This document shows positions 1-9,750 of a stretch of DNA of 49,245 nt, piece by piece; within the stretch, counting starts at the first letter, position 1; each line of letters starts with the position of its first letter. The stretch is from Anaerolineae bacterium. GTDB lineage: Bacteria > Chloroflexota > Anaerolineae > Aggregatilineales > JAFGMM01. The stretch spans positions 1 to 49,245 of the forward strand of contig JAOSJO010000003.1 in assembly GCA_027494055.1 (NCBI GenBank), in the 5' to 3' direction. The notes under the pieces were generated by a model. The model had not been told where the DNA came from. It did not search any database and saw only the letters and a program-made list of their open reading frames with translations. The position numbers were made by a program, and so were the translations under genes.

Positions 1-1520
1 GCACGGTCAACCGGCTGCCGCCGGCGACGGTGCGGCGGGCAGCCCGGCGCACCGGCCGCACCCACCTCCTCACCGCCACGACGACCGCGCCGAACCTGAC
101 CGCAACGCTGAACCAGATCACGCCCATGGGCGGCGACCTGGTGGTTGACTGGGGTGACGGCAGCGCGCCAACCGTCATTGCGGAGGGCAACACAGACGCA
201 GTGAGCCACGCGTACGCGGCGGCGGGAAGCTACAAAATCCGCATCGACCATCCGGAACTGATCTCGGTCTTTGTGGTGCGCGATGACGCGGGCGAAGCCT
301 CTGGCCCCCTCACGCTCGGCAAGCTGAACACCCGCATCCTGCGCGATAGCCCGATCACATGGTTCGAAGTCTACGCGCTGGTGGACTGCATCCTCAACAG
401 CGCGGACATGGTTGGCTGGACGGGTATCACGCGGTTCCACGTGGGATTGATGTGGCAGGGCGACGACCGGCATGATCAGTTCGACACCCGGCACATGGCG
501 GGGTGGACGTCCCTGGAGCACTTCGCGCTCTACTCGGTTCACATCGGGCCGAACTACTTTGACACGGCAGACCTGCACGCCACGCAGCTAAAATACTTCC
601 GGGTCGGCTACATCACCGCACCGGGCACCTATGTTGTCGATTCCGGCGACTTCGCCGGCAACACGGTGCTGGAGTATTTTTGGATGTGGTCTATGCCCGC
701 AGGCGGCACCTACACGATAGACACCGCCGACATCGGAACGACCGTGCTTACCCACTTCGCCGTGCAAGACATGCCCGCCGGCTCGTACACCATCGATACT
801 GCCGATCTTGGGATCAGTTCACATATCGCGTGGTTCGCGCTGGTGAATATGCCCAGCCCGAACAGTTCCTACAGGGTAGACAGCAGTGACCTTTCCGCGT
901 CGCCGATGACGGAAGGTTTTGAGTTCTACGGTGGGCCCTCCGGCGGCACTTACGTTCTCGATTCTGCGGACATGACTGGCTGGGACCCTCTTTTCTGGTA
1001 TGCCCAGTCGTTGCCCGCAGGCACGTACCGCATCGACACGAGCGACTTCGTGGGATTTACACGGATAGGAAGCGTTCATCCTGCGCTCGATGCCGGCCGG
1101 TACTTATACGATCAACAGTGCAGACATGGCTGCTTGGGCGGGATTGGACCAGGCACTTCTCTGGATATACTCGATGCCCGCATTAAACAGCACATACGTG
1201 CTGAACACGGCGGATTTCCTCACACCTCCGAGAAGTTTTCGCTGGAGTGCGATGCCTGCTGCCAGCACCACGTACACCATCGACGCGGACGACTTCGCTA
1301 TCTGGACCAGGTGCGCCGGTTTCCGCATGGACAATAACGTCCTTGCGCAAGCACTGGTGGATGAGGTGATCGAGGGGTTCTACCTGATCCGCAACGACAT
1401 GGACATACCCTGGCCGCTCACGATCACCATAGGGGCAGCAATCAGGACCCAAGCGCGTCCCCGCACATTGACACCTACATCCCCGCGATACGCGCGCTGG
1501 GATACACGGTGAACTACTAG
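1..1520 (+). CDS. Repeat-rich phage surface or fibre-like protein (5' end outside window, frameshifted)
   Basis: The reading frame is already open at the window edge. A PKD-like segment (VDWGDGS ... HAYAAAGSYKIRI) is followed by about 12 repeats of 24-30 residues with the pattern [IVL]-D-[TS]-[AS]-D-[LMF], a W/L/F-rich stretch, then MPAGTY; examples are YTIDTADIG and YVLDSADMTGW. The C-terminus, ending near 1520 in GYTVNY, has an IGGSNQDPS turn like those closing repeat-built surface proteins. The frame slips near 1080-1100 and again near 1435 in a GGGG run; joined, they give about 500 residues. It lies just upstream of the portal gene, where a terminase would be expected. The repeats suggest a beta-solenoid-like fold for adhesion or decoration. 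No catalytic motif is visible. Function is inferred from repeats only. Confidence 0.6.
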
Positions 1521-1537
1521 GGCGCAGGAGCGCGATC

Positions 1538-1642
1538 ATGGCCGGCTCAGACGATCTTGGAACTGCGCGCGTGACCCGTGCGCTGTTGCGCCTCGCGCTC
1601 CTGCTCACGGCCGGCGGCGCGCCGCCGATGCCGGAGGATTGA
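1538..1642 (+). CDS. Small hypothetical protein (34 aa) before the portal
   Basis: A short open frame (MAGSDDLGTARVTRALLRLA..., ending PMPED) sits between the repeat protein and the portal. Its last codons contain the GGAGG ribosome-binding site of the portal gene, so the two are probably translationally coupled. The middle is hydrophobic (ALLRLALLLTAGG) and could be a short membrane segment. No family is recognised. It is supported by its position, its tight packing and its GC-rich codon use like its neighbours. Confidence 0.45.
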   Translation: MAGSDDLGTARVTRALLRLALLLTAGGAPPMPED

Positions 1643-1648
1643 CCCATC

Positions 1649-3010
1649 ATGAGCTTCATTCTTCCAACTGACGACGCCGGGTTCGCGCTCAAGAGCGCGA
1701 TCCAGCGCTGGGTGGCCAGCGAGCGCGCCGCGCCCACCAGCCAGAACCTGGTCGACCTGTACGCGACCGCGGTCACGGTGTACGCGGTCGCCAACTTCCG
1801 CGCCGAGAACGTGGCGCAGGTGGCGCTGCGCATCGTCGGCCCCGACGACGCGGCGCTGCCGACTGCCGACCCGCGCGCGCGCCTCTTCCAGCGCCGCTTC
1901 TACGACGCCATGCTGCGCACCGAGCTGGCGCTCTTCTTCTGGGGCACCAACCTGCTGGTGAAGCAGCGCAACTTCTACGGCCAGTGGGTGGGGCTGCGCT
2001 GGCTCAACCCGCACCTGTGGCGCGCCGACCTGGCCCCGAGCGGGCTGCGCGGCTTCCACGTGCTCAACGCCGCCACTGGCTTCGCGCCGGTGGCGGAGCG
2101 CTACATCGAGCCGGCGGACGCGGTCTACATGCACGAGGTCGACTTCGACAACGACTTCGACGGCGTATCGCCGGCGGAGGTCGCCTTCAGCTTCGCCGGC
2201 GTGGAGGAGGAGGCGGCGCAGACCATGCTGCACTTCTTCCGCAACCGCGCGATCCCGGCGCTGCTGCTGCAGCCGGCGGCGGAGGCGGGCGGCGAGCAGG
2301 TGCCCGACATCGGCGCGCGCGACCGGCTGGTGCGCTTCTTCCGGCGCATGGTGCAGGGGGCGCGCAACGCCGGGCGCACGATCATCGACTACAAGCGCTG
2401 GGAGGCGGTGCTGCTGCAGGGGACTTCGACAAGGCGGCGGCGCCGGCGAGCACGCACGAGGCGCGCGAGGCGGTGTCGCTGGCGGCGCGCGTGCCGCTCT
2501 CGCTGCTGCTGGCGGACGAGGAGAACTACGCGGCGGCGTACGACAAGCGGCTGGGGTGGAAGGAGAACTGGCTCATGCCGCGGCTGCAACGCTACCGCGG
2601 CGTACTTCAGCGACGCGGTCGAGGCGGAGCTGGGCGTGGGCTGGCGCGTGGAGCCGGACTTCGCCGACCTGCTGGGGAGCTGGCGGCGCGGCGCACGGAG
2701 ACGGTGCGCGCGCAGGTGGAGGGCACGCTGCTGACGCTGTACGACGCGCAGGTGCGCCTGGGCGTGAAGGCGCCGGACCCGCGCCTGAAAGACCTCTACA
2801 TGGTGCAGGGCCGGCCCGTGCCGGCGCACGTGCTCGCCACCCTGTACCGCAGCGAAGCGCCATCCCCTATGGGAACCCTGTCTCCGGCGGCGGCAGATAC
2901 CGCGCCGCCGCCCGCCGATCTCTCCGGGGCGCACTCGCGCCGCCGGGCCGCTGCCGCCGCGCCCCGAAGCGCCCAACGGCAAGGGGGGGCCAGCGGTGCC
3001 CATGCACTAA
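1649..3010 (+). CDS. Phage portal protein (HK97-type), frameshifted
   Basis: The portal is the dodecameric ring at the capsid vertex through which DNA is packaged and ejected. The protein starts MSFILPTDDAGFALKSAIQ after GGAGG at 1633-1637. Portal-like features are an N-terminal helical region, a segment with LALFFWGTNLLVKQRN and LRWLNPHLWRADL, the stretch ADAVYMHEVDFDNDFDGVSP, and a late AREAVSLAARVPLSLLLADE. Frame slips occur near 2421 and 2681, both in GGGG runs, and near 2595. The best C-terminus in a third frame ends PNGKGGPAVPMH at 3010; an alternative frame stays open to 3066. It is followed by the Mu F-like gene, the usual order. Family assignment rests on context plus overall resemblance. 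Confidence 0.75.
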
Positions 3011-3019
3011 CGGGCACGA

Positions 3020-3054
3020 CGCCCGCTCTGGCAACGCGCTCGCCAGAGCGGGCG
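3020..3054. repeat. 13-bp perfect hairpin between portal and head gene
   Basis: The arm CGCCCGCTCTGGC (3020-3032) is exactly complementary to GCCAGAGCGGGCG (3042-3054) across a 9-base loop. It contains the CCAGAGCG core seen in several other short palindromes of this phage module (3305-3330, 4618-4635, 15455-15472, 18865-18900). It could act as an mRNA processing or attenuation hairpin; there is no T run, so a classical terminator is unlikely. Confidence 0.6.
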
Positions 3055-3062
3055 GCGTCGCC

Positions 3063-4686
3063 GTGACCGAAAGCGTCCTGATCTGCCCCTGCCCCAGGTC
3101 GACGCGCGCGCGCTCGACGCCGTGCTCGCCGAGCTGGAAGCCTGGCGGCGGCGCGTCGGCAAGGGCCGGGCGGCGGACTTCGAACCCCGCGCCACGCCGG
3201 CGGACACGGCGGCCTACGTGCGCCTGCTGCTGGCGTGCGCCGACCTGACGCCGCCGGCGACGCCTTCAGTCTGGGGCGGGCGCACTACGTGGAGCACCAC
3301 ACCATGTTGCCCCCGCCAGAGCGGGGGCCAAGGGCTACAACGACGTCGCCACGCGCTACCGCGCCGCGCTCTACGACCTGGTGCGCAAGGCGTTCGAGAC
3401 CGACGCACAGGGCGCGCCGGCGGTGAGCCGGGCGGCGTTCGGCGACCTGGGCCGCGCCGAGATCAGCGCCGCGTTCCGCGCCGCCTTCTTCGCCGGCCTG
3501 CGCGCCGGCGGCGTGGAGGTGGCGGCGCTGGACGACGACGAGGAAGCGGAGCTGAAGGCGGAGGTCCGGGCCGAACGCCGGTACTGGACCGCACTCGCCA
3601 ACGCCCTGTACCGGGAGGCGCTGCCCAGGCGGCAGTACGCGCTCCAGGTGCTCGTGAACGCCGAGGCGCGCCGCGACCCGGAGGAGCGCGCGCGGCTGCA
3701 GCAGCGGGCGGACGAGGTGTACGGCGAGTTCCGGCGCGCGCGCGACGACTTCCTGCGGCGCATCGACCTGTGGGTGAACAAGGGCCTCAAGCGCATCTTC
3801 GACAGCGCGCGGCTATACGCGCAGGGCAACACGATGAAGCGCTGGGTGCTGGGCCGGACGGAGCAGCACTGCATCACGTGCCTGGCGGCCAGCGGGCAGG
3901 TGCACCGCGCGAAGTCGTGGCGCGCGGTGGGGATCCTGCCCCGGACCGACGCGCTGGTGTGCGGCGGCTTCGTGTGCGACTGCGAGCTGGTCGACGCGCC
4001 GGGCGCGCGGGCGCAGGGCCGGCTCGACCGCATCCCCGTGGTCGCCGGCAAGGGTCGCTATGTGTACCGGCGCGACGCCGATGGCGACGGCGCGCGCGAC
4101 GCTGGCGGCGATGGCGAGACCGCGCCGGCAGACATTGGCTTCGGCTTCTGGGCGGCCTTCCCCTACGACCCGGCGCTCGCCGCCGTCCGTGAAGCGCTCG
4201 CCGAGCGCGCGCCGGCCGAGATGGCGTGGACGCCGCCGGGCGAGTGGCACCTGTCGCTGTGCTACGCCGCCGCGCCGCAGCCGGAAGACGCGCGCGCCGG
4301 CTTCGAGGCGCTTGCGCTGCCCTTCGCGCCGGTCGTCGCGCCGGCCCACGGCCTGGCGGTGTGGGCGACGGAGCAGGGCAACGCCCTGGTGATGCTCCTG
4401 GAGCCGACGCCGGCGCTGTGCGCGCTGCAGATGCATCTCTGCGCGCAGTTCGCGGCGCAGTCGATCCCGGTGAGCGACCACACGCGCCCCGAAGCGTGGA
4501 CGCCGCACGTCACCCTGGCCTACGGCGCGCCGGCGGACTTCGTCCCACGGCACGCCGGCCACATCCTCCACGTGCTGCCGATGCTCGAAGTGAAGTACGT
4601 CGAGCTGGTCGACGCGCCCGCCAGAGCGCGCGGGGGAGCCGCTGGTGGGGTGGGCGCTGGGCGAAGCGGAAGGGGAGACGGCGTGA
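3063..4686 (+). CDS. Mu gpF-like minor head protein fused to a 2H phosphoesterase domain
   Basis: The N-terminal part (3090-3240, ELEAWRRRVGKGRAADFEP) resembles portal C-terminal tails. The main body has a MuF-type core: WVNKGLKRIFDSARLY, then WVLGRTEQHCITCLAASGQ and LVCGGFVCDCELV, a Cys pattern typical of Mu gpF / SPP1 gp7-like head morphogenesis proteins (about 3770-4000). Then comes a 2H phosphoesterase domain (4135-4560) with its two signature motifs, HLSL (His codon 4248) and HVTL (His codon 4506), 86 residues apart. MuF and 2H lie in one uninterrupted frame from 3381 to about 4620. Slips near 3245, 3310 and 4622 break the rest; the stop is the TGA at 4684-4686 after GEAEGETA. The start at GTG 3063 is tentative. 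MuF proteins sit inside capsids and can be ejected, so the enzyme may travel with the virion. Confidence 0.75.
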
Positions 4687-5116
4687 ACGGCCGGCGCACC
4701 GTGCCCGACGAGCCGACGCTTGCGCGTATGGCGGGCTGGCGCGTGATGTGGAATTCCGTGCGGGGCAATGGCTTCATGCTGCTCGACCGCGAGGGCGGCG
4801 TGATCCGGAGCGGGTTCCTCTCCGCAGCCGACGCCTGGGCGGCGCTGCCGCCGGCCTGGCGGGAGTTCGCACAGTGGACGGCAGACAACGGCTTCCCGCC
4901 GGCGCTGTTGTTCGAGGACGCGCGGCACCTCCAGGTCACGGAGGCCGGCCTGCCCCTGGAGAAGCTGCGCGCCCTGCTGGACGCGCTCCCCGGCAACTGG
5001 ACCGAGCGCATCGAACGGATGGACTGCTTCCCCGACGGGTCGGTGAAGGCGGTGACGTTCCGAAAGCGCCTCCCCTGTGGGTCGTGTTGCGGCGGTGGTG
5101 GAGGGAAGGGGCGTGA
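4683..5116 (+). CDS. Phage hypothetical protein (about 144 aa)
   Basis: It starts with GTG overlapping the previous stop (GTGA) and ends in a TGA that overlaps the next GTG start, the tight stacking typical of phage late operons. The protein reads VNGRRTVPDEPTLARMAG, then WNSVRGNGFMLLDREGG, FAQWTADNGFPPALLFE and GLPLEKLRALLDALPGNW, with a frame slip near 5060 in the GCGCCTCCCC stretch; the C-terminus is PPLWVVLRRWWREGA. No family is recognised. Its place between the head-morphogenesis gene and the gp10-like gene suggests a head or connector accessory role. Confidence 0.55.
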
Positions 5117-5597
5117 TTACCGGCTCCGTCCGCATCGAGAACGAACAGATGCTGCAGGACCTGATCGCGTTCAGCCGGCAGGCGCCCGACCTGTTCCGGC
5201 GCAAGCTGCCCAGCGCGGCGCGGCGCGTCTCGCGCTTCGCCCAGCCGCTGCTGGAGGCGACCGCCCCGCCGCCGCCCGCCGCGCGGTATCCCGGCTTCCC
5301 GTACCCGCTGCGGTGGCGAAGCCGGCGGCAGCAGCGCGCGTTCTTCGCCAGCGACGGGTTCGGGCGCGGGATCCCGACGCAGCGCACGGGGAACTGCTCG
5401 ACAGCTACGCGGTGCAGACGCGCCTGACCGAGGACGGCGGGGTGTTCGAGGTCGTCAACACAGCGCCGCACGCGCCGTTCGTGATCGGCGACGAGCAGCA
5501 GCCGTTCCACGCGGACATCGGCTGGATCCAGAGCGACGTGGATCCGGTCTACGACGACATCGCCGCCTACGCCCGGGACGAGATCGAGAACCTGTAG
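5113..5597 (+). CDS. HK97 gp10-like head-tail connector or tail component
   Basis: It starts VITGSVRIENEQMLQDLIAF and continues LPSAARRVSRFAQPLLEATA, then PYPLRWRSRRQQRAFFASDG and, after a frame slip near 5380-5400, ELLDSYAVQTRLTEDGG and VNTAPHAPFVIGDEQQ. The order of an N-terminal helix, a basic middle and a C-terminal half in which the target side chain sits in 'N.APHA.FV.G' is that of HK97 gp10/tail-completion-like proteins. The stop at 5595-5597 is TAG; the same frame then reads VTLIDPYLSR to TGA at 5631, so the TAG could be a base-call error or a true short end. The next gene has a strong GAGGAGG site 5 bases after that TGA. Confidence 0.6.
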
Positions 5598-5640
5598 GTC
5601 ACGCTGATCGACCCCTACCTGAGCCGCTGAGGAGGTAATC

Positions 5641-5912
5641 ATGCGTATCGGCGCACTCGAAGTTCGACCGGACCAGGCTCCGGGGTCCCCAACCCCACGT
5701 GCTGAACCAGCCGCTGGCGCGGGCGCTGGTTCCTGACCTCGGCGCGGGATTACGTAATCCTGAGTCTGAAGGGCGTGTGCGTCATATTCCTCGCGGCGCG
5801 TCTGCGCGGCCGCCGGCTGTGGCGCATCGGCGTGGATGGTGCCTGGTTCCCTCTCTGCCAGTGGCGCAGGGCGCTGCGCGAGCTGAGGGTGCGGCTGCCC
5901 AATCTGTGCTGA
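5641..5912 (+). CDS. Small phage protein, frameshifted
   Basis: ATG 5641 follows GAGGAGGTAATC, a near-ideal ribosome-binding site. The first frame reads MRIGALEVRPDQAPG and slips near 5690. The continuing frame gives FLTSARDYVILSLKGVCVIF, then RRLWRIGVDGAWFPL and RRALRELRVRLPNLC with TGA at 5910-5912, about 90 residues in all. No family is recognised. It is the last phage-like gene before the cellular sugar operon. The next 190 bases (5913-6103) hold no coding frame and no obvious repeat shared with the right-hand boundary near 12.7 kb. Confidence 0.45.
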
Positions 5913-6103
5913 AGCTTCCTTGTCGGCAATGCCGGGCCGCGGTGTGACGTGACATTCCAGCCCAGTTGGATTCGCGCGGCGGCGCCAAACGCCGGTCCCC
6001 TGACCGAGGCGGCATCAGGCATAATCTCTCAAGCTGCCACGCACAATGCGACAGGCAGCCGGCAACCTCGCCTCGTGGACGGACGCGACAGCGCCTTCAG
6101 TAT

Positions 6104-7127
6104 CTACGTCACACTCAACCGCTGCTGCCTGGCGCTCGCCTCATAGATGGTCTCGATCAGGTTGTCCACCCAATACCCATCTTCGACCGTCACCGCCGGC
6201 TCCTTGCCTGCGCCCACCCGGTGCACGAAATCCTTGATCTCTTCCACAAAGTAGTCCACCGGCCCCTCGGCGAACACCTCGGTCGCGCGCTGGGCTTCTG
6301 AGTAGAGTTCGACCGAGGGCACGAGTTCAGTCCGGTTCCAGAAACTGGCCGAAAGCGTGAGAATACCCGCCACGCCGCGAATCTGGACGATCTCGTCCCA
6401 GCCATCGTGGCGTGGCCCGGCGTTCGAGTGCCCAAGCCACCCGACCTCAAGCAGCATACTCGCGCCGTTCGCCATTTCCAGGACGCCGGCAGTGAGCCAG
6501 TCCACGTCCATGCCGGGTCGGTTGGTCACGCGCGCCGACACCGCGGCCACATCGCCGAGCGCCCAGTGCAACAGGTCCAGCGTGTGGCTGCCGCCATGGA
6601 CCAGCGGGCCACCGCCCGCACCGTCTTTTTCTGAAGTGCCAGGAGGCAGCGTTGGCCCACTGCGATTCAGCCATGGGTTGATAGCACCGCACCAGCCCCA
6701 GCACAGGTGCGCCGATCTGTGGCACGAGTTCCTTGAACCTGCGCATCACCGGGTGGTAGCGTTTCATGTACGCAACCTGGAAGAATACGCCGTGCTCGTG
6801 CACCAGGCGGACCAATTCCTCTGCATCTGCCCTTGAGGTCGTCATTGGTTTCTCGCACAGCACCGCTTTGCCAGCTTCGATGGCGGCCTTTGCCGGCTCG
6901 AAATGGGAGGCGTTGGGCGTGCAGATCGACACAGCGTGGATGTCGCGGCGCGCCAGAAGCTCGCGCCAGTCAGTCGTCCACGCGCAGCCGAGCGCTTCCG
7001 CCCGCCGCTGGGCGGCGCCCTCTTGTACGTCGGCGACCATCACGATTCTAGCGTCAGTCTGCTGGTAGCCCCGGATATGGTGCGAGACGATGCCGCCGCA
7101 GCCGATAATGCCAACGTTGAGTGTCAT
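6104..7127 (-). CDS. Gfo/Idh/MocA-family NAD(P)-dependent sugar or inositol dehydrogenase (frameshifted)
   Basis: The N-terminus NVGIIGCGGIVSHHIRGYQ is a Rossmann GxGxxG start. CEKPMT is the conserved EKP motif of the family, and after a frame slip near 6630 the substrate-side motif GGSHTLDLLHW appears. The C-terminal half (LYSEAQRATEVFAEGPVDYF ... DNLIETIYEASARQQRLSVT) is the usual alpha/beta domain. Length is about 340 residues, normal for the family. It is the last gene of a minus-strand operon with an MDR dehydrogenase and a sugar ABC transporter, so it probably oxidises the imported sugar or a polyol in the cytoplasm. The exact substrate cannot be read from the sequence. Confidence 0.88.
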
Positions 7128-7141
7128 GAATCATTTCTCCT

Positions 7142-8158
7142 TCAGGGTGTGATGACGACCTTGAGCACATCCTCGCGGCAATCGCGGATCATCTCCATCG
7201 TCTCGGCGATCTGCGCAAGCGGCCTGACGTGTGAGACGACCGCCTCCCCATCGACGTGGCCGTCTTTCAGCAGCTGCAGACACGTGGGGAAGTAGAGCGC
7301 CGGCGAGGCGTGCGAGGCGCGAAGCTGGAGTTTGTTGAAATGGAAGTCGTTCGCATCGAAGCTGATGGTCGCGCGCGGACCGTACTCAATCCCGATGTAG
7401 GCGATGATGCCGCCAAAATTCATCAGCGGCATGACTTCGGGCAACGTCGCGGGCGCGGCCGCCACCACCGCGCGATCCAACCCTTTGCGGAAGGGGTATT
7501 GGTCCAGCGGCGTCTCGGTTGTGCTGAATACCTCGTCGGCGCCGAATCGGCGGGCGACGTCCATGCGCCGGCCGCCTGACCGGTTGGCGCCATAGATGCG
7601 CGACGCGCCCTCCATGCGCACCAGCGGGATCGCCATCAGCGCGATGGCGCCCAACCCCAGCACCAGCACTTCATTGCCAAGCGCGATGTCCGCGGTATAC
7701 ACCACGTCCAGCGCGACGCCAAGCGGCTCAGCCAGGCTTGCCACCTCGAAGCTCAACCCATCGAAGGGGACGAGACACTCCTTGGGCGCGAGGATGTACT
7801 CAGCGAAGCCTAACGACTCGTTGCTCCAGAAGTTGGGCGCCTTGTTGCACAGGTCCACGCGCCCGTTACGGCAGTTGGCGCAGTGCCCACAAAACGAGGC
7901 GCTTTCCAGCGCAACCTTGTCGCCCTCCTTGACCGTGTACACGCCGGGGCCGACCTCAACAACGACGCCGGCGACTTCGTGCCCAAACGGTTGCCAGTCC
8001 TCGGCCAGCACGTTGGCGTAGTGCAGGTCGGTGCCGCAGACGCCGCACGCCTCCACCTTGACGAGCACCCAACCCTCGCGCACTTCCGGGATGGGTACCT
8101 CACGGACCTCAAACTGGAACGGGACTTTGACATAAGCTGCCTGCATCTTCTTCGCCAT
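7142..8158 (-). CDS. Zinc-dependent medium-chain dehydrogenase (sorbitol/threonine dehydrogenase-like)
   Basis: This is one of the few intact genes (338 residues). It shows the catalytic-zinc segment CGVCGTDLHYA followed by GHEVAGVVVEVGPGV, a structural zinc loop CGHCANCRNGRVDLC with four Cys, and the NAD-binding VLVLGLGAIALMAIPLVRM. These mark the MDR superfamily near sorbitol, threonine and related polyol dehydrogenases. A ribosome-binding site AAGGAG lies 7-8 bases before the ATG. It sits 14 bases upstream of the Gfo/Idh gene and downstream of the transporter, so the pair probably performs two oxidation steps on an imported sugar or polyol. The substrate is inferred only as carbohydrate-like. 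Confidence 0.9.
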   Translation of the reverse strand: MAKKMQAAYVKVPFQFEVREVPIPEVREGWVLVKVEACGVCGTDLHYANVLAEDWQPFGHEVAGVVVEVGPGVYTVKEGDKVALESASFCGHCANCRNGRVDLCNKAPNFWSNESLGFAEYILAPKECLVPFDGLSFEVASLAEPLGVALDVVYTADIALGNEVLVLGLGAIALMAIPLVRMEGASRIYGANRSGGRRMDVARRFGADEVFSTTETPLDQYPFRKGLDRAVVAAAPATLPEVMPLMNFGGIIAYIGIEYGPRATISFDANDFHFNKLQLRASHASPALYFPTCLQLLKDGHVDGEAVVSHVRPLAQIAETMEMIRDCREDVLKVVITP

Positions 8159-8220
8159 GAGGTTCTCCTTCGAATTGTGATATGTTGTTGCAGGGAAAGG
8201 CGTCCATCAAGGCATCCTGA

Positions 8221-8257
8221 ACCGTTCACCGCCCCATGCGGAGGAGCGGTGAACGGT
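8221..8257 (-). terminator. 12-bp hairpin between the binding-protein gene and the dehydrogenase gene
   Basis: ACCGTTCACCGC (8221-8232) pairs perfectly with GCGGTGAACGGT (8246-8257) around a 13-base loop. It lies in the 134-base gap downstream of the solute-binding-protein gene. There is no T run on the transcript strand, so it more likely stabilises the abundant binding-protein mRNA or partly attenuates transcription, as is common in sugar ABC operons. Confidence 0.6.
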
Positions 8258-8292
8258 CTGCGATCTCATGGTCCAGGCAATCTGCGCCGGCG

Positions 8293-9618
8293 TTAGTCGA
8301 ACAAGGCGTTGACCTGTTCGTTCGCTCTGGGCAGGGCTTCCGCCGCCGTTGTCTCACCGATGAGAATTAGATCGAAGGTCTCTTCCAGGATGCGCGTGAT
8401 CTCCGAACCGTGGTCGGTAATCGGGTACAGGAACGTGCCCTCGGGGTCGAGCGCTTCATCAACGTAGGCGCTGACATCGACGCCTTGCTCCTCGTGCGCC
8501 GCCAGTGACCGCTCGGTGCTTTCTGGCGTGGCGGGGAAGACGACGCCTGAGTCGCCGACGATGTTCAGGCAGTCGGGCGAGGCCAGGAATTTGAACCACT
8601 CCCAGGCCTCTTCCGGATGTTGCGTCCCCACCCAGATCCCGTCGGCGAGGCCGTTGAACATGCTCTTGCGCCCTTCTGGGCCGATTGGCAGCAGGCCGAA
8701 ACCGACCTCGAAGTCAGAGTCATGCACGTAGGAATTGATCATCCAGGAACCGTCCGTGGTCATGGCGCCTCGTTCCGCCGAGAACAGCGCCTGCGGGCCA
8801 AGGCTGTCGACCTCGGCAAAGGAGGGGGCGTAGCCCTTCACCAGGGCGAGGTCGGCGTACCACTGGAAGGTCTCGATCAACCTGGGGTCGTCGTAGTAGT
8901 ACTCGTCGCCCCAGATGCCGTTCGTGTGCTGGAAGCCGTTGCTCACGGCCCAGTGGCTCCACTCCGTCTGGCCGGCGTTGGATGCGCCACGCGAGATGAA
9001 GCCCCACTGGACTACGTTGTCCTTATCGAAATCCGGGCTGAGGCCGTTGTTGCCGTTCGCGTCGAGCGTGAGCTGGGCGATGACCTGCTCGAATGTGCCT
9101 CCATCGACCGGGTTCCAGTCCCAGGTCTCCATGATGGCCGGGTCGATCCCCGCAGCCTCGAACATCTCGACGTTGTAGACCACAGCGACCGTATCCCAGT
9201 CCTTGGGCAGGCCGTAGATGGCGTCGTCCTTGGTCCACAGCTCAAACAGGCCCTCAATGTAGATATCGGTGGGCACGTTGTCGCGCTCGATGAGCGGGGC
9301 GATGTCCATCTCCTGGCCAAGGTTGACGAATTCGGGGTGCTTGGAGAGCTGGTTGGTAAAGACGTCGGGCGCGTCGCCAGTCACGAAGGTGGTCTGTAGC
9401 GTGGCCCAGTAGTCATCCCACCCGAACTGTTCGATCTTGATCGTAATGTCCGGATGGGACTCCTGGAACAAGTCCCCACAGGCGCGATATGGGGGGAGCT
9501 GGTTGGCGTCCCAAAGCCAGTAGACGACTTCTACCGGCTCCTGGGCAACCGCCAGGGTGGAGGGCAGTGCGAGCACGGCCAGAGCCAAGGCAAGCATCAA
9601 CCTGATAGCGCGGTTCAT
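8293..9618 (-). CDS. ABC sugar transporter solute-binding protein (family 1)
   Basis: An intact 441-residue protein. The first 26 residues are a secretion signal (basic start, LMLALALAVLALP core, cleavage after AVAQ). The mature part has family-1 extracellular binding-protein features: EVVYWLWDANQL, FQESHPDITIKIEQFGWDDY, TGDAPDVFTNQ and LPKDWDTVAVVYNVEMFEAA. It would capture a carbohydrate outside the membrane and deliver it to the two permeases encoded just upstream. No ATPase gene is present, as in many such operons that share a common MsmK/MalK-type ATPase. A GAGAGGAG site precedes the ATG. Confidence 0.92.
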   Translation of the reverse strand: MNRAIRLMLALALAVLALPSTLAVAQEPVEVVYWLWDANQLPPYRACGDLFQESHPDITIKIEQFGWDDYWATLQTTFVTGDAPDVFTNQLSKHPEFVNLGQEMDIAPLIERDNVPTDIYIEGLFELWTKDDAIYGLPKDWDTVAVVYNVEMFEAAGIDPAIMETWDWNPVDGGTFEQVIAQLTLDANGNNGLSPDFDKDNVVQWGFISRGASNAGQTEWSHWAVSNGFQHTNGIWGDEYYYDDPRLIETFQWYADLALVKGYAPSFAEVDSLGPQALFSAERGAMTTDGSWMINSYVHDSDFEVGFGLLPIGPEGRKSMFNGLADGIWVGTQHPEEAWEWFKFLASPDCLNIVGDSGVVFPATPESTERSLAAHEEQGVDVSAYVDEALDPEGTFLYPITDHGSEITRILEETFDLILIGETTAAEALPRANEQVNALFD

Positions 9619-9750
9619 GAGTTGGTACTCCTCTCACGAGTGGTCAAAAGACGCGGCTAAGCGAACCCCATCGAGCCATCAATTCATTGACGAACGTCCT
9701 CCTTTGTGTATCGTGCACGCAGCGAAACGTGCTGCCCCAACCACCGAGGG

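Noticed and set aside
2420..2425. Programmed frameshift in the portal gene
   Set aside because: It sits in a GGGG run where adding one G restores the frame, as at 2681 and 13229; it lacks a phased slippery heptamer.
5595..5631. Possible stop-codon read-through (TAG followed by VTLIDPYLSR) in the gp10-like gene
   Set aside because: A single base-call error is more likely given the many slips; there is no read-through signal.
3813..5642. 609-residue open frame on the minus strand opposite the head genes
   Set aside because: It is an antisense frame of GC-rich coding DNA; the + strand has phage motifs (MuF Cys pattern, 2H motifs) and proper overlaps.
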